Made by a program: the position numbers and the translations under genes. A stretch of DNA of 64,000 nucleotides, taken from Macrococcus epidermidis. GTDB lineage: Bacteria > Bacillota > Bacilli > Staphylococcales > Staphylococcaceae. The notes below the pieces were generated by a model. That model was given only the letters and a program-made list of their open reading frames with translations. It searched no databases and had not been told where the DNA came from. This document shows, piece after piece, positions 31,301 to 42,958 of the stretch (positions within the stretch are counted from its first letter, which is position 1; each line of letters starts with the position of its first letter). The stretch is from contig NZ_PZJH01000001.1 in the NCBI RefSeq assembly GCF_003259695.1, forward strand, positions 620,001-684,000. Reading direction: 5' to 3'.

Positions 31301-32057
31301 TGACTATAATATCGCCCAGTTAAAATCAATGATACAAACAATTCCTGAAAGTGAACTTGATGCTTTCTTTGAAAATGAGACAAGAGCTGGTGCTATAAAA
31401 ATTAAAACACAGCAACACAAAATTTATGAAAAAGGGAAGCAATTAATTAAACAATATAATGAGATGCTTTTATATGAAAATAAATATCCAGGGAAAGTTA
31501 TAGCCGGTATTGATGAAGTAGGGCGTGGACCGTTAGCAGGACCTGTTGTAGCATGTGCTGTTATACTCAATGAGCATCATGCATTTTACGGACTAAATGA
31601 TTCTAAGCAAATGTCAAAATTAAATCGTGCTAAAGTGGAAGCAGAATTACTGGAAAATGTGACTTATGCAATCGGTATTGCGACGGTAGAAGAAATTGAC
31701 GCTATAAATATTTATGAGGCGACAAAAATAGCGATGTTGCGTGCGATAGAAGGATTACCTGTAACACCTGATGTGCTGTTAATTGATGCGATGAAGTTAC
31801 AGACTGGATTAATAGAAGAGTCCATCATAAAAGGTGATAGCACAAGTATTTCAATTGCAGCAGCGAGTGTTATTGCAAAAGAATACCGTGATCGTTTAAT
31901 GGTAGAATTAGCTGAAACCTATCCAGGTTATGATTTTGAAAATAACGCAGGCTATGGTACGAAGAAACATTTGGAAGGTTTAGTGACTTATGGCATAACA
32001 CCAATTCACCGAAAAACATTTGAACCAATTAAATCGATGGTAACACGCAATTTTTGA
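31290..32057 (+). CDS. rnhB: Ribonuclease HII
   Basis: A 255-residue type 2 RNase H that removes ribonucleotides from [19 protein letters not shown] (about 73-88) carries the first catalytic Asp-Glu pair, NDSKQMSK (about 107) follows, and LLIDAMKL (about 169) supplies a further Asp. The extra N-terminal 70 residues are the substrate-binding extension usual in Firmicutes. The start lies inside rbgA. A strong hairpin follows. Confidence 0.96.
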   Translation: MKSNDYNIAQLKSMIQTIPESELDAFFENETRAGAIKIKTQQHKIYEKGKQLIKQYNEMLLYENKYPGKVIAGIDEVGRGPLAGPVVACAVILNEHHAFYGLNDSKQMSKLNRAKVEAELLENVTYAIGIATVEEIDAINIYEATKIAMLRAIEGLPVTPDVLLIDAMKLQTGLIEESIIKGDSTSISIAAASVIAKEYRDRLMVELAETYPGYDFENNAGYGTKKHLEGLVTYGITPIHRKTFEPIKSMVTRNF

Positions 32058-32072
32058 TTTAAACGTTACTTA

Positions 32073-32125
32073 AAACGTGTTTTTACTCATTTTTGAAAAA
32101 TTTGAGTGAAAACACGTTTCTTTTT
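32073..32125 (+). terminator. Terminator after rnhB
   Basis: AAACGTGTTTT (32073-32083) and ACTCA pair with TGAGT and AAAACACGTTT (32109-32119), a stem of about 17 pairs followed by C and T5. Confidence 0.88.
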
Positions 32126-32137
32126 AGGTTTATTCAG

Positions 32138-32166
32138 TTTACAATAGCGCTTACATTTTCTATAAT
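32138..32166 (+). promoter_or_regulatory. sucC promoter
   Basis: TTTACA (32138-32143), 17-base spacer, TATAAT (32161-32166). The start of transcription would be near 32173, 37 bases before the ATG. Confidence 0.8.
32142..32155 (+). promoter_or_regulatory. cre-like CcpA site in the sucC promoter
   Basis: CAATAGCGCTTACA matches the classic cre pattern TGAAAGCGCTTTCA at 10 of 14 positions, including an unbroken AGCGCTT core. It lies between the -35 and -10 boxes, where CcpA binding would repress. Carbon repression of the TCA branch is known in related bacteria; the site itself is judged by eye. Confidence 0.5.
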
Positions 32167-32209
32167 TGAAACGTAACATAAATAATTGTGCAATCTAGGA
32201 GGATGGAAG

Positions 32210-33379
32210 ATGAATATCCATGAGTATCAAGGGAAAGAAATTTTTCGCTCGATGGGTGTAGCAGTACCGAACGGTTCAGTTGCATATACACCTGAAGAAG
32301 CAGTTGAAGTAGCAAAAGGTTTAACAGAAGGCGTGTATGTTGTTAAAGCTCAAATTCACGCTGGTGGCCGTGGTAAAGCGGGCGGCGTTAAAATTGCTAA
32401 ATCATTAGATGAAGTAGAAAGCTATGCTAAAGAATTATTAGGCAAAGTTTTAGTTACGCATCAAACTGGCCCTGAAGGTAAAGAAATTAAACGCCTTTTA
32501 ATTGAAGAGGGTTGCGACATTCAAAAAGAATACTACCTAGGTTTTGTATTAGACCGTGCAACAGATTCAGTTGTATTAATGGGATCTGAAGAAGGTGGAA
32601 CTGAAATTGAAGAAGTAGCAGAAGCTACTCCTGAAAAAATCTTCAAAGAAGTCATCGATCCTGTAGTAGGATTAATGCCTTATCAAGCACGTCGTTTAGC
32701 ATTCAACATTAATATTCCTAAAGAATCAGTAAATAAAGCAGTTAAAATTATGATGGGATTATATGATGTATTCATCCAAAAAGATGCATCTATCATTGAA
32801 ATTAACCCATTAGTTACAACAGGTTCTGGCGACGTGCTAGCTTTAGATGCTAAAATTAACTTCGACGCTAATGCTTTATTCCGTCAAAAAGACGTGGTTG
32901 AATTACGTGACTTAGACGAAGAAGATCCAAAAGAAATCGAAGCATCTAAATATGATTTATCATACATTGCTTTAGATGGAAATATTGGCTGTATGGTTAA
33001 CGGTGCGGGTCTTGCGATGGCTACAATGGACACAATTAACCACTTCGGCGGAAATCCTGCGAACTTCTTGGATGTAGGGGGCGGCGCTACGAAAGAAAAA
33101 GTTACTGAAGCTTTCAAAATCATTTTAGGTGATGAAAAAGTTGAAGGTATTTTTGTAAATATCTTTGGTGGTATCATGAAATGTGACATTATCGCTGAAG
33201 GTGTTGTAGCTGCGGCGAAAGAATTAGAGTTAACGATTCCATTAGTTGTACGTTTAGAAGGTACTAACGTTGAACAAGGTAAAGAAATTCTAAACAATTC
33301 TGGATTAGCAATTACTTCAGCTAGCACAATGGCTGAAGGTGCACAAAAAATCGTTGAATTAGTAAAAGAAGCTAAATAG
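32210..33379 (+). CDS. sucC: Succinyl-CoA synthetase, beta subunit
   Basis: The 389-residue ADP-forming beta subunit of the TCA-cycle enzyme making ATP from succinyl-CoA. The N-terminal ATP-grasp region starts [17 protein letters not shown] and contains [18 protein letters not shown] (about 42-59). The C-terminal flavodoxin-like domain includes [11 protein letters not shown] and GGIMKCD. The ATG at 32210 follows TAGGAGGATGG; the longer frame would start upstream of that ribosome site. Confidence 0.97.
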   Translation: MNIHEYQGKEIFRSMGVAVPNGSVAYTPEEAVEVAKGLTEGVYVVKAQIHAGGRGKAGGVKIAKSLDEVESYAKELLGKVLVTHQTGPEGKEIKRLLIEEGCDIQKEYYLGFVLDRATDSVVLMGSEEGGTEIEEVAEATPEKIFKEVIDPVVGLMPYQARRLAFNINIPKESVNKAVKIMMGLYDVFIQKDASIIEINPLVTTGSGDVLALDAKINFDANALFRQKDVVELRDLDEEDPKEIEASKYDLSYIALDGNIGCMVNGAGLAMATMDTINHFGGNPANFLDVGGGATKEKVTEAFKIILGDEKVEGIFVNIFGGIMKCDIIAEGVVAAAKELELTIPLVVRLEGTNVEQGKEILNNSGLAITSASTMAEGAQKIVELVKEAK

Positions 33380-33394
33380 GAAGCGGGGATAAAC

Positions 33395-34303
33395 GTGGGA
33401 GTATTTATTGATAAAGACACGAAAGTAATCGTACAAGGTATAACAGGATCAACAGCATTATTTCATACAAAACAAATGATCGAATATGGTACAAAAATCG
33501 TTGCAGGTGTTACACCTGGTAAAGGCGGTATGGAAGTTGAAGGCGTACCAGTATTCAATACAGTAGAAGAGGCAGTTAAAGCAACTGGCGCAACAGTTTC
33601 AGTAATTTATGTACCAGCACCATTTGCTGCTGATGCAATCGTAGAATGTGTAGATGCAGAGTTAGATTTAGCAATTTGTATCACTGAACACATTCCAGTA
33701 TTAGATATGGTTAAAGTTAAACGTTATATGCAAGGCAAGAAAACACGTTTAGTTGGACCTAACTGTCCAGGTGTTATTACAGCTGACGAATGTAAAATTG
33801 GTATCATGCCAGGTTACATCCATAAAAAAGGACATGTTGGTGTTGTAAGTCGTTCTGGAACATTAACATATGAAGCAGTGCATCAATTAACACAATTAGG
33901 TATTGGTCAAACAACAGCAGTAGGTATTGGTGGAGACCCAGTAAACGGTACAAACTTCATCGATGCGTTAGAAGCATTTAATAATGACCCTGAAACATTA
34001 GCTGTTGTTATGATTGGTGAAATCGGTGGAACAGCAGAAGAAGAAGCTGCTGAATGGGTTAAAGCCAATATGACAAAACCAGTTGTAGGATTTATCGGTG
34101 GGCAAACAGCTCCTCCAGGAAAACGTATGGGACATGCTGGTGCAATCATCTCTGGTGGTAAAGGTACGGCTGCAGAGAAGATTAAAGCAATGAATGCTTG
34201 TGGTATTAAAACAGCAGCAACACCATCTGATATCGGTTCAACATTAGTAGAACGCATTAAAGAAGAAGATGGGTTATACGAAAAATGTTTAACAGTTAAA
34301 TAA
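33395..34303 (+). CDS. sucD: Succinyl-CoA synthetase, alpha subunit
   Basis: The 302-residue partner of SucC. The N-terminal CoA-binding fold shows [12 protein letters not shown] (about 14-25) and the active-site histidine lies in [14 protein letters not shown] (about 243-256). Translation starts at GTG behind a weak GCGGGGA site, 15 bases after sucC. Confidence 0.96.
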   Translation: MGVFIDKDTKVIVQGITGSTALFHTKQMIEYGTKIVAGVTPGKGGMEVEGVPVFNTVEEAVKATGATVSVIYVPAPFAADAIVECVDAELDLAICITEHIPVLDMVKVKRYMQGKKTRLVGPNCPGVITADECKIGIMPGYIHKKGHVGVVSRSGTLTYEAVHQLTQLGIGQTTAVGIGGDPVNGTNFIDALEAFNNDPETLAVVMIGEIGGTAEEEAAEWVKANMTKPVVGFIGGQTAPPGKRMGHAGAIISGGKGTAAEKIKAMNACGIKTAATPSDIGSTLVERIKEEDGLYEKCLTVK

Positions 34304-34314
34304 TAAATGTTAGT

Positions 34315-34348
34315 AAGCTGAGACTCAATTAAGGGTCTTGGCTTTTTT
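34315..34348 (+). terminator. Terminator after sucCD
   Basis: AAGCTGAGAC (34315-34324) pairs with GTCTTGGCTT (34335-34344), followed by a T run. The next 226 bases up to dprA are very AT-rich; apart from the ribosome site I see no gene or clear element there. Confidence 0.85.
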
Positions 34349-34574
34349 ATTTAGAGAAATTCAGGAGAAAATGTTTCAATAATATGTACTAAATAAATCA
34401 ATTAGGGATATTACAATATTAGAAAATAAGTGATAATTTTTTACATATATTATGAAATAAAAGAGTAGGAAAATATTTTAATCCTAAAATTTTTATTAAA
34501 TCTCAATAATATTATGAATTAATTTAACAATGAGTTAATATCAAACAATTATTGTAATGTTTGAGGTGATAAAA

Positions 34575-35447
34575 ATGAATTATTCACATGAAGAGCAAAT
34601 CATATTAAGGCTCATCGCATCTGGATTTACGACGCAACAACTTCATAAAATAAAACAGAACTTTAATACATTTGATTTACATTATAAACGTGTCTTTCCG
34701 ATATTAAATAATTTACTTAATCGGGATAATAAATTATATATAAAAATTCTACGATTCAATTCACTTAGTATTGAGGAAATACACCACGCTTTATCATCCC
34801 GTTTTATTACACCTGTATTTTACAATTCTGATCAATATCCATATTTATTAAAACAAGTTCATGATTTTCCCTTTTTGATTTTCTGTAAAGGGGACATTTC
34901 TATTTTATCGCGTAAGTATTTTTTAGCGATTGTCGGTAGTCGTAATAGAACAGATTATTCGTCAGAAGTGATAGATCATTTTATGCCGCAATTAGTGAAA
35001 CATAATATTACAATTGTAAGTGGTTTAGCTAAAGGTGCAGATAGTGATGCACATTTAGCTGCAAATTATCATGGCGGCAAAACCATTGGAGTTCTTGGTT
35101 TTGGTCATGATTTTTATTATCCTGAAGAGGTGACGTTATTACGACGCAATATGGAATGTCATCATCTTGTTATAAGCGAATATTATCCGACAACACAGAT
35201 TGCTAAATTTCAATTTCCTGAACGAAATAGAATTATTAGTGGATTATCTCAAGGTGTTTTAATTACTGAAGCACAATTGAGAAGCGGTAGTTTAATAACG
35301 TGTGACCAGGCAATAGATCAAAATCGAGAAGTGTACTGCTTGCCTGGCAAGATAACTTCAAAACTTTCTCAAGGTTGTAATCAAAAGATTGCTGAAGGTG
35401 CTAAAATAATTGTTCAAGTAGAAGATATTTTAGAAGATTTTATATAG
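34575..35447 (+). CDS. dprA: DNA processing protein DprA (Smf)
   Basis: A 290-residue protein that protects incoming single-stranded DNA and loads RecA during transformation. The extended Rossmann fold appears as LAIVGSRNRTDY (about 117-128), IVSGLAKGADSDAH (about 151-164) and FPERNRIISGLS (about 216-227). GAGGTGAT is 5 bases before this ATG, while the in-frame ATG at 34557 has no ribosome site. Compared with its neighbours the gene is AT-rich. It suggests potential for competence but does not prove it. Confidence 0.94.
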   Translation: MNYSHEEQIILRLIASGFTTQQLHKIKQNFNTFDLHYKRVFPILNNLLNRDNKLYIKILRFNSLSIEEIHHALSSRFITPVFYNSDQYPYLLKQVHDFPFLIFCKGDISILSRKYFLAIVGSRNRTDYSSEVIDHFMPQLVKHNITIVSGLAKGADSDAHLAANYHGGKTIGVLGFGHDFYYPEEVTLLRRNMECHHLVISEYYPTTQIAKFQFPERNRIISGLSQGVLITEAQLRSGSLITCDQAIDQNREVYCLPGKITSKLSQGCNQKIAEGAKIIVQVEDILEDFI

Positions 35448-35500
35448 ATGAGTTTCTTCTATTATAATTATAATTTTTTAGAAATTTTATCATCTATTTT
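35445..35500 (+). terminator. Weak terminator candidate after dprA
   Basis: TAGATGA (35445-35451) pairs with TCATCTA (35490-35496) and an inner TTTCT with AGAAA, followed by TTTTA. The stem is AU-rich. Confidence 0.45.
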
Positions 35501-35542
35501 ATTGATTATATTTTTATTTTAGTATGAATTTAGAAATAAAAT

Positions 35543-35572
35543 TTGACAAGATAGAAATGAAACGTATATTAT
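35543..35572 (+). promoter_or_regulatory. topA promoter
   Basis: A consensus TTGACA (35543-35548) is followed after 16 bases by TATATT (35565-35570), or after 18 by TATTAT. Confidence 0.75.
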
Positions 35573-35620
35573 TTATCATTGAAAAGCAAAACAGTTTTAA
35601 AACAAAAGGGGGATATCAAA

Positions 35621-37687
35621 ATGGCAGAGAATCTCGTCATTGTAGAATCGCCTGCAAAAGCAAAAACCATTGAGAAATATTTAGGAAAAAAATTTAAAGT
35701 TGTTGCATCGATGGGACATGTTAGGGATTTACCTAGAAGTCAAATGGGTGTGGATACTGAAAACAATTTTGAACCAAGATATATCACGATACGCGGTAAG
35801 GGTCCTGTTGTACAGGATTTAAAAAAACATGCGAAAAAAGCGAAGAACGTTTATCTCGCAAGTGACCCGGACCGCGAAGGGGAAGCGATTGCCTGGCATT
35901 TAGCACATATTTTAGATATAGATCAATCAGCAAAATCTCGCGTTGTATTTAATGAGATAACTAAAGATGCTGTTAAAGAAAGCTTTAAAAATCCACGTGA
36001 GATTAAGCATGAATTAGTTGATGCCCAACAGGCGCGACGTGTATTAGACCGTCTCGTTGGTTATAATATCTCGCCTGTATTATGGAAAAAAGTTAAGAAA
36101 GGTCTATCTGCTGGTCGCGTTCAATCTGTTGCATTGAAACTCATCATCGATCGAGAAGAAGAGATTAATGCTTTTAAACCCGAGGAATACTGGACAATTG
36201 ATGGATTATTTTCATTTAAAAATAAAGAATTTAAAGCAAAGTTTTTGCATGAATCAAACAAACCGAAAAAGCTAACGAACGATCAAGATGTTAAAGCGAT
36301 TGTTAGTCAGTTAAAGACGGATATGTTTGAGGTAATGGATGTTACTAAGAAAGAAAAACTGAGAAATCCTGCTTTGCCTTTTACAACGAGTTCTTTGCAA
36401 CAGGAAGCTGCACGTAAACTCAACTTTAAAGCGCGTAAAACGATGATGTTGGCGCAACAATTATACGAAGGGATAGACCTTAAGAAGCAAGGTACTGTAG
36501 GTTTAATAACGTATATGCGTACGGATTCAACACGTATCTCTGATACAGCAAAAACTGAAGCTGCTGGCTACATTGAAGAAAAGTTTGGTAAAGAATATTT
36601 ATCTAAACGAAAAGCGAGCGCTAAAGGCGGTGCACAAGATGCTCACGAAGCAGTACGTCCAACTTCAGCACTTCGAACACCGACTGAAATGAAAGCTTAT
36701 TTATCACGAGACCAGCTTCGACTATATAAATTAATTTGGGAACGATTTATGGCAAGCCAAATGGCGCCAGCTGTTATTGATACTGTAAGCGTCGACCTTG
36801 TTCAGGATAATATTAAATTCCGTGCGAATGGTCAGACGATTAAATTTAAAGGGTTTATGAGTGTATACGTTGAAGGTAATGATGAAGATAAAGAGGAAGA
36901 CGAAAACAGATTACCTGAACTGAATGTCGGCGATAAAGTAAAAGCAGTAAATATTGAAGAAAATCAACATTTTACTCAGCCACCGCCACGGTATACTGAA
37001 GCGCGTCTTGTTAAAACTTTAGAAGAAAAAGGAATCGGTCGACCATCTACATATGCACCGACGATTGATACGATTCAAAAACGTAACTATGTTAAAGTTG
37101 ATCAGAAAAAATTCTATCCGACAGAACTCGGACAAATCGTTCATGAATCTGTAAAAGAATACTTTCCGGAGATTATTGATGTTGATTTTACAGTAAATAT
37201 GGAAACGCTTCTTGATAGAGTTGCGAACGGAGAGATAGAGTGGAAAAAAGTTATTTCAACTTTCTATGGTGACTTTAAGACACATGTTGATCGTGCAGAA
37301 CAAGAAATGGAAAAAATTGAAATCAAGGATGAGCCAGCAGGTGAAGATTGCGAAAAATGTGGTTCACCTATGGTTTATAAAATGGGTAGATACGGAAAAT
37401 TTATGGCATGTTCAAATTTTCCTGATTGTCGTAACACGAAAGCAATTGTCAAGACAATCGGTGTACCATGTCCTAAATGTAACGATGGTGAAGTCGTAGA
37501 ACGTAAATCGAAGAAGAATAGAATCTTTTATGGTTGCAGTAACTTCCCGGAATGTGATTACTTATCATGGGATAAACCGATCGCACGTAAATGTCCGAAA
37601 TGTGATACTCAACTTGTAGAACGTAAAAAAGGCAAGCAAACGCAAGTCGTATGTACAAATTGTGATTACGACGAGAAAGCACAATAA
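35621..37687 (+). CDS. topA: DNA topoisomerase I
   Basis: A 688-residue type IA topoisomerase that relaxes negative supercoils. The Toprim start is [19 protein letters not shown], with [12 protein letters not shown] near 88, [11 protein letters not shown] near 163 and the catalytic tyrosine in [14 protein letters not shown] near 300. Three C-terminal four-cysteine zinc ribbons begin near 578, 617 and 657. AAGGGGG precedes the ATG at 35621; the extra 14 codons of the longer frame lie upstream of that site. Confidence 0.97.
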   Translation: MAENLVIVESPAKAKTIEKYLGKKFKVVASMGHVRDLPRSQMGVDTENNFEPRYITIRGKGPVVQDLKKHAKKAKNVYLASDPDREGEAIAWHLAHILDIDQSAKSRVVFNEITKDAVKESFKNPREIKHELVDAQQARRVLDRLVGYNISPVLWKKVKKGLSAGRVQSVALKLIIDREEEINAFKPEEYWTIDGLFSFKNKEFKAKFLHESNKPKKLTNDQDVKAIVSQLKTDMFEVMDVTKKEKLRNPALPFTTSSLQQEAARKLNFKARKTMMLAQQLYEGIDLKKQGTVGLITYMRTDSTRISDTAKTEAAGYIEEKFGKEYLSKRKASAKGGAQDAHEAVRPTSALRTPTEMKAYLSRDQLRLYKLIWERFMASQMAPAVIDTVSVDLVQDNIKFRANGQTIKFKGFMSVYVEGNDEDKEEDENRLPELNVGDKVKAVNIEENQHFTQPPPRYTEARLVKTLEEKGIGRPSTYAPTIDTIQKRNYVKVDQKKFYPTELGQIVHESVKEYFPEIIDVDFTVNMETLLDRVANGEIEWKKVISTFYGDFKTHVDRAEQEMEKIEIKDEPAGEDCEKCGSPMVYKMGRYGKFMACSNFPDCRNTKAIVKTIGVPCPKCNDGEVVERKSKKNRIFYGCSNFPECDYLSWDKPIARKCPKCDTQLVERKKGKQTQVVCTNCDYDEKAQ

Positions 37688-37727
37688 AAAATGTGCACAT
37701 CAAAAATACAGATGTGCACATTTTTTT
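37686..37727 (+). terminator. Terminator after topA
   Basis: AAAAATGTGCACATC and GATGTGCACATTTTT form a stem of about 15 pairs around a nine-base loop, ending in T7. Confidence 0.92.
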
Positions 37728-37841
37728 GTCTTTGTAAATTTTCTATTAAGAATTAGACAAATTTATAATAAATTCAGATAAATCTCTTTTTAAAAATGTG
37801 AAAATATATTACAATCGGGTAGGACTTAGAGGAGGAATAAA

Positions 37842-39143
37842 ATGAAGACAGTAAATATCATTGGTGCAGGTTTAGCAGGTTCTGAGGCTGCATATCAATT
37901 AGCAAAACGAGACGTTAAAGTTAAATTATATGAAATGCGCCCAGTCAAACAGACCCCGGCACATCATACAGATAAATTTGCAGAGTTAGTATGTTCTAAT
38001 TCACTACGAGGCAACGCACTTACAAATGCAGTAGGTGTATTAAAAGAAGAAATGAGACGCCTGGATTCATTAGTAATTAAAGCTGCCGATAATGCTTCAG
38101 TTCCAGCAGGAGGTGCATTAGCTGTTGATCGACATGAATTCAGTGGATATATTACTGACACTTTAAAAAATCATCCGAATATTGAAGTAATCAATGAAGA
38201 AATAACGAGTGTTCCTGCCGGTCCAACCATCATTGCAACCGGTCCTTTAACGACTGAAAACTTGAGTAAAGATATCCAACGCTTAACTGGACAAGAACAT
38301 CTTTATTTTTATGATGCGGCTGCTCCTATCATTGAAAAGGATTCAATTAATATGGAAAAAGTTTATTTAAAGTCACGTTACGACAAAGGTGAAGCTGCTT
38401 ATTTAAATTGTCCGATGACAGAAGAAGAATTTAATAGATTCTATGATGCATTACTTGAAGCAGAAGTTGTTCCATTAAAAGAATTTGAAAAAGAAATTTA
38501 TTTCGAAGGTTGTATGCCATTTGAAGAAATGGCTAAACGCGGTCGAAAAACTTTATTATTTGGACCAATGAAACCTGTTGGGTTAGAAGATCCTAAAACG
38601 GGAAAACGACCATATGCAGTTGTTCAATTACGTCAGGATGATGCTGCTGGAACTTTGTATAATATTGTAGGTTTCCAGACACATCTTAAATGGGGTGCAC
38701 AAAAAGAAATATTAAAGTTAATTCCAGGTTTAGAAAATGTGGAAGTAGTCAGATATGGCGTTATGCATCGTAACACATTTATTAATTCACCGACTAATTT
38801 ACAACAGACATATCAATTCAAAGGAAACGATGATTTATTTTTAGCTGGCCAGATGACTGGCGTTGAAGGATACGTGGAATCAGCAGCGAGTGGATTAGTT
38901 GCAGGTATAAATATGGCTAAGCATATTAGTGGTGCAGCTCCTGTTTTATTTCCTGAAAAAACAGTAATCGGTTCAATGGCATATTACATTACGCATACGA
39001 ACAGTAAAAACTTTCAGCCGATGAATGCCAACTTTGGACTTCTGCCAAGTTTAGATACACGTATAAAAGATAAAAAAGAGCGTTATGAAGCACTTGCTGA
39101 TCGTGCGTTAACTACTTTAGAACATTTTAAAGTAACACTTTAA
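37842..39143 (+). CDS. trmFO: tRNA U54 methyltransferase TrmFO (folate/FAD dependent)
   Basis: A 433-residue flavoprotein that makes m5U54 in tRNA from methylene-tetrahydrofolate. The FAD motif [19 protein letters not shown] is at residues 4-22. Conserved cysteine segments are [10 protein letters not shown] near 49 and [13 protein letters not shown] near 223, and the C-terminal [17 protein letters not shown] is typical. GAGGAGG precedes the ATG. The topA-trmFO-xerC order matches Bacillales. Confidence 0.96.
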   Translation: MKTVNIIGAGLAGSEAAYQLAKRDVKVKLYEMRPVKQTPAHHTDKFAELVCSNSLRGNALTNAVGVLKEEMRRLDSLVIKAADNASVPAGGALAVDRHEFSGYITDTLKNHPNIEVINEEITSVPAGPTIIATGPLTTENLSKDIQRLTGQEHLYFYDAAAPIIEKDSINMEKVYLKSRYDKGEAAYLNCPMTEEEFNRFYDALLEAEVVPLKEFEKEIYFEGCMPFEEMAKRGRKTLLFGPMKPVGLEDPKTGKRPYAVVQLRQDDAAGTLYNIVGFQTHLKWGAQKEILKLIPGLENVEVVRYGVMHRNTFINSPTNLQQTYQFKGNDDLFLAGQMTGVEGYVESAASGLVAGINMAKHISGAAPVLFPEKTVIGSMAYYITHTNSKNFQPMNANFGLLPSLDTRIKDKKERYEALADRALTTLEHFKVTL

Positions 39144-39212
39144 TTTATTGATAGAAATCATTTCAAAATAAAAATGAATTGTGTTACAATTCAGATAAAT
39201 AGGGGTGAAAGT

Positions 39213-40088
39213 ATGATAAACACTGAAGTTAAAGTATTTCTTAAATATTTAGAACAAGAACGTAACTTTTCAGAGCATACGATTGCTGCCTATGAAAATG
39301 ATTTACAGGATTTTTTAATCTTTTTACAAAAAGAATGTTTAACGATATCAATTTTTGAGTATCGAGATGCGAGAAATTATTTAGTCCACATGTATAACAG
39401 AGGACTTAAAAGAACGACTGTTTCCAGACATATCTCATCATTAAGGTCATTTTATAAATATTTATATCAGGATTCAGAAAAAGTTAATCCTTTTAATCAG
39501 CTCGTTCATCCAAAACAAGAAAAATATTTACCTAAATTTTTTTATGAAGAAGAGATGGCGCAATTATTTGAAGCGATCGACACATCGAAACCTTTATATA
39601 CGCGTGATAAAGTAATTTTGGAATTACTTTATGCCACAGGTATACGGGCGGCAGAATTAACGAATCTTAAACTTACGGATCTTGACCAGCAAATGATGAT
39701 GCTAAAAGTTCGAGGTAAGGGGAACAAAGAAAGAATAGTGCCATATGGTGCATTTGCACAAAGTGCCATTGAAGATTATCTTGTATTGAGAGAAACCCGT
39801 AAAATTGATCATGATTATTTATTGATAAATAACAGAAATGCCCCGTTAACTGAAAGGGGCGTTCGTTATGTCTTAGACCAAATCGTAAAGAGAGCATCTG
39901 GACCGAGTGAAATACATCCACATAAATTGAGACATACATTTGCCACTCATTTATTAAATAACGGTGCAGATTTACGAACGGTACAGGATTTACTCGGTCA
40001 CGTTAACTTATCTACAACTGGAAAGTATACACATGTCACAAAAGAACATCTCAGAAAATCTTATTTAAATGCACATCCTAGAGCTTAA
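39213..40088 (+). CDS. xerC: Tyrosine recombinase XerC
   Basis: A 291-residue recombinase that resolves chromosome dimers at dif with XerD. The N-terminal SAM-like domain covers about 1-90. Catalytic residues are Arg in ATGIRAAEL (near 146), Lys in RGKGNKER (near 170), HKLRHTF (near 237-243), His in LLGHVN (near 262) and Tyr in KYTHV (near 272). GGGGTGAAAG precedes the ATG at 39213. A possible promoter is TTTCAA (39161) with TACAAT (39185). It heads the xerC-hslV-hslU-codY run. Confidence 0.95.
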   Translation: MINTEVKVFLKYLEQERNFSEHTIAAYENDLQDFLIFLQKECLTISIFEYRDARNYLVHMYNRGLKRTTVSRHISSLRSFYKYLYQDSEKVNPFNQLVHPKQEKYLPKFFYEEEMAQLFEAIDTSKPLYTRDKVILELLYATGIRAAELTNLKLTDLDQQMMMLKVRGKGNKERIVPYGAFAQSAIEDYLVLRETRKIDHDYLLINNRNAPLTERGVRYVLDQIVKRASGPSEIHPHKLRHTFATHLLNNGADLRTVQDLLGHVNLSTTGKYTHVTKEHLRKSYLNAHPRA

Positions 40089-40100
40089 GGAGCTGATATT

Positions 40101-40643
40101 TTGAATAACCAATTACATGCTACAACGATATTTGCAATACGTCATAATAATCAATGTGCTATGAGTGGTGATGGACAAGTCACACTCGGTCAACAAGTTA
40201 TCATGAAACAAACTGCACGCAAAGTGCGAAGATTATTTAATGATGAAGTAGTTGCCGGTTTTGCAGGAAGTGTAGCAGATGCATTTACATTGTTTGAAAA
40301 ATTTGAAATGAAATTACATGAATATAATGGCAATTTATCACGTGCAGCAGTGGAACTTGCTAAAGAATGGCGTGGCGATAAAATGTTACGACAATTGGAA
40401 GCAATGTTAATCGTGATGAATAAAAATGAATTACTAGTTGTTAGTGGGACTGGTGAAGTGATACAACCAGATGACGATATTATCGCAATTGGTTCTGGAG
40501 GCAATTACGCACTTAGCGCAGGACGCGCTTTGAAAAATCATGCTAGTCATTTAAGTGCAAAGGAAATTGCGTTGGCGTCTCTTGAAACTGCTGCAGATAT
40601 TTGTGTGTTTACAAACCATAATATTATCGTTGAAGAATTATAG
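40101..40643 (+). CDS. hslV: ATP-dependent protease subunit HslV (ClpQ)
   Basis: A 180-residue proteasome-like peptidase that forms dodecamers and degrades proteins fed by HslU. The sequence [25 protein letters not shown] places the catalytic threonine about eight residues in, after removal of a short propeptide. The [14 protein letters not shown] segment (near 131) is conserved. It starts at TTG behind AAGGAGC, 12 bases after xerC. Confidence 0.95.
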   Translation: MNNQLHATTIFAIRHNNQCAMSGDGQVTLGQQVIMKQTARKVRRLFNDEVVAGFAGSVADAFTLFEKFEMKLHEYNGNLSRAAVELAKEWRGDKMLRQLEAMLIVMNKNELLVVSGTGEVIQPDDDIIAIGSGGNYALSAGRALKNHASHLSAKEIALASLETAADICVFTNHNIIVEEL

Positions 40644-40657
40644 TTGGAGGGTTAAAC

Positions 40658-42040
40658 TTGGATAAAAATAATTTAACACCGAAAGCAATTGTTGCAAGTC
40701 TTGATGAACATATTGTAGGACAAGCTGATGCTAAAAGAAAAGTTGCGATCAGTTTACGCAATCGTTATCGTCGTATGGCTTTAGATGAAACCATGCAAAA
40801 AGAAATTATTCCGAAAAATATTCTTATGATTGGACCTACTGGTGTCGGTAAAACAGAAATTGCACGACGTATGGCGACCCTAGTTGGTGCACCATTTGTC
40901 AAAGTAGAAGCAACAAAGTATACAGAAGTTGGGTATGTAGGTCGTGATGTAGAAAGCATGATTCGTGATTTAACCGAAAACGGTGTACGATTAATTAAAA
41001 ATAGAATGAAAAATGAAGTGCGTACTGAAGCAGAAAAAAATGCAACAGAACGTCTCATAAAATTATTAGCACCAGCAATGAAGAAAAAAGAAAAGCAATC
41101 TTCTAATCCTTTTGAAATGTTGTTTAATCAAACGATACAACAGGAAGAAGAAGTTGAAGATGTACCTGATGAAAATGTAAAACTTAAACGAAAAGATATT
41201 AGAGAAAGACTTTTGGCAGGTCAATTAGAAGATGAGACCGTAAAGATTAAAGTAGAACAGGAAATGAAAGGTTTGGGTATGTTTGGAATGAACGGCATGC
41301 AGGATAACATGCAGGATATGTTCAGTCAGATGATGCCTAAGAAAAAAGTAGAACGTACATTACCTGTATCACGTGCGCGTGAAATTCTTATCGATGAAGA
41401 AGCAACGAAATTGATTGATGAAGAGTCTGTACAAGATGAAGCGATTCAGCTTGTAGAAACGATGGGAATTGTCTTTATCGATGAAATTGATAAAATTGCT
41501 GGTAGTAATCATGGCGCAGATGTTTCCCGTCAAGGTGTGCAACGTGACATTTTACCAATCGTAGAAGGCAGTGTTGTACAGACGAAATATGGTGCTGTTA
41601 ATACTGAACATATTTTATTCATCGGTGCTGGCGCTTTCCATGTAACTAAACCTAGTGACTTGATACCAGAATTACAAGGACGTTTTCCAATTCGTGTTGA
41701 ATTAGAAAAGCTATCTGTAGAGGACTTTATTAAAATATTAAAAGAACCGAAAACATCACTATTAAAACAATATGAAAGTTTAATGCAGACAGAACATGTA
41801 ACAATCAACTTTACAGATGAAGCAATAGAGAAGCTTGCTCAAATTGCATATGATGTCAACCAGGAAACGGATAATATCGGAGCACGTCGTTTGCACACGA
41901 TATTAGAAAAAATGCTTGAAGATTTATCGTATGAAGCGTCTGATATGCCTCATGCAACGGTTGAAATCACTGCGCAATATGTTGAGTCTAAGCTTGGAAC
42001 AATTGCTAAAAATAAAGATTTAAGTGAATTTATATTATAA
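40658..42040 (+). CDS. hslU: HslU (ClpY) AAA+ unfoldase
   Basis: A 460-residue unfoldase partner of HslV. Walker [10 protein letters not shown] is near 59-67, the pore loop region [10 protein letters not shown] near 90, a charged I domain covers about 110-240, Walker B VFIDEIDK is near 272, and the C-terminal NKDLSEFIL tail is the segment that docks into HslV. It starts at TTG behind TTGGAGGG, as does the preceding gene with a TTG. Confidence 0.96.
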   Translation: MDKNNLTPKAIVASLDEHIVGQADAKRKVAISLRNRYRRMALDETMQKEIIPKNILMIGPTGVGKTEIARRMATLVGAPFVKVEATKYTEVGYVGRDVESMIRDLTENGVRLIKNRMKNEVRTEAEKNATERLIKLLAPAMKKKEKQSSNPFEMLFNQTIQQEEEVEDVPDENVKLKRKDIRERLLAGQLEDETVKIKVEQEMKGLGMFGMNGMQDNMQDMFSQMMPKKKVERTLPVSRAREILIDEEATKLIDEESVQDEAIQLVETMGIVFIDEIDKIAGSNHGADVSRQGVQRDILPIVEGSVVQTKYGAVNTEHILFIGAGAFHVTKPSDLIPELQGRFPIRVELEKLSVEDFIKILKEPKTSLLKQYESLMQTEHVTINFTDEAIEKLAQIAYDVNQETDNIGARRLHTILEKMLEDLSYEASDMPHATVEITAQYVESKLGTIAKNKDLSEFIL

Positions 42041-42104
42041 GAATCCTTAAATGAAAAAGTTAAATATTAAATAAATATAAAATATATTTTAAAGGAGAAT
42101 CATT

Positions 42105-42878
42105 ATGTCATTATTAAAAAGAACGCGTGAAATCAATCAGTTATTACAAGAACATAAAGGTTTAGCAGTTGATTTTAAAGAGATGGCCGATCAATTAGGT
42201 TCGACGATGCAGTCCAATGTATTCATCTTGTCTCGTCGCGGTAAATTATTAGGATTTGGTGTTAATGAACTTTTAAAAAATGAACGTATCATTAAAATGC
42301 TTGAAGAACGCCAATTCCCAAAAGAATACGTTGATTTATTACTAGAAGTTGATGCTACTAAAAGCAATATTACATTAGATAATAAATTAACAGTTTTCCC
42401 ACCTGAAAATGAGGAACTATTTAAAAAGTCAAATACAGTCGTTATACCTATTAAGGGTGGCGGTACACGTTTAGGTACTTTAGTGCTTGGCCGAGTAGAC
42501 AAAGATTATGATGATAACGATCTTGTATTAGGAGAATATGCTGCAACAGTGGTTGGTATGGAAATTTTAAGAGAAAAGCATGCGGATATTGAAAAGATTG
42601 CCCGCGATAAAGCAGCGATCAATATGGCAATCAGTTCACTTTCATATTCAGAAAAAGAAGCAATTGAACATATCTTTGAAGAACTTGGTGCTAATGAAGG
42701 ATTACTTGTTGCATCAAAAGTTGCAGACCGTGTTGGGATAACACGTTCAGTGATTGTTAACGCATTAAGAAAATTAGAATCTGCGGGTGTTATTGAATCT
42801 CGTTCATTAGGAATGAAAGGTACATTTATTAAAATTAAGAAAGAAAAGTTCTTAGAAGAATTAGCAAATGCACATTAA
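42105..42878 (+). CDS. codY: Global nutritional regulator CodY
   Basis: A 257-residue repressor that senses branched-chain amino acids and GTP. The N-terminal GAF-type sensor spans about 1-155 and the winged helix near 203-245 contains [30 protein letters not shown] precedes the ATG after a 64-base gap from hslU. A strong hairpin ends the cluster. As in other Firmicutes it controls amino acid and virulence genes elsewhere in the chromosome; I saw no CodY box here by eye. Confidence 0.97.
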   Translation: MSLLKRTREINQLLQEHKGLAVDFKEMADQLGSTMQSNVFILSRRGKLLGFGVNELLKNERIIKMLEERQFPKEYVDLLLEVDATKSNITLDNKLTVFPPENEELFKKSNTVVIPIKGGGTRLGTLVLGRVDKDYDDNDLVLGEYAATVVGMEILREKHADIEKIARDKAAINMAISSLSYSEKEAIEHIFEELGANEGLLVASKVADRVGITRSVIVNALRKLESAGVIESRSLGMKGTFIKIKKEKFLEELANAH

Positions 42879-42890
42879 AATAAAAAAGGT

Positions 42891-42941
42891 ACACGTTTCA
42901 TCACTATTTTACATTTAAAGTATTGATGAACGTGTTTTTTT
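42891..42941 (+). terminator. Terminator after codY
   Basis: ACACGTTTCATCA (42891-42903) pairs with TGATGAACGTGT (42924-42935) with one bulge, followed by T7. Confidence 0.85.
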
Positions 42942-42958
42942 ATGATATATTTACATAT

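Noticed and set aside
32884-33420. Minus-strand open frame of 178 codons opposite sucC and sucD
   Set aside because: It is the antisense shadow of strongly conserved sucC coding sequence and has no family features.
34345-34574. ComK-type boxes upstream of dprA
   Set aside because: A- and T-runs are abundant in this AT-rich gap, but none has the paired AAAA-N5-TTTT boxes at the right spacing.
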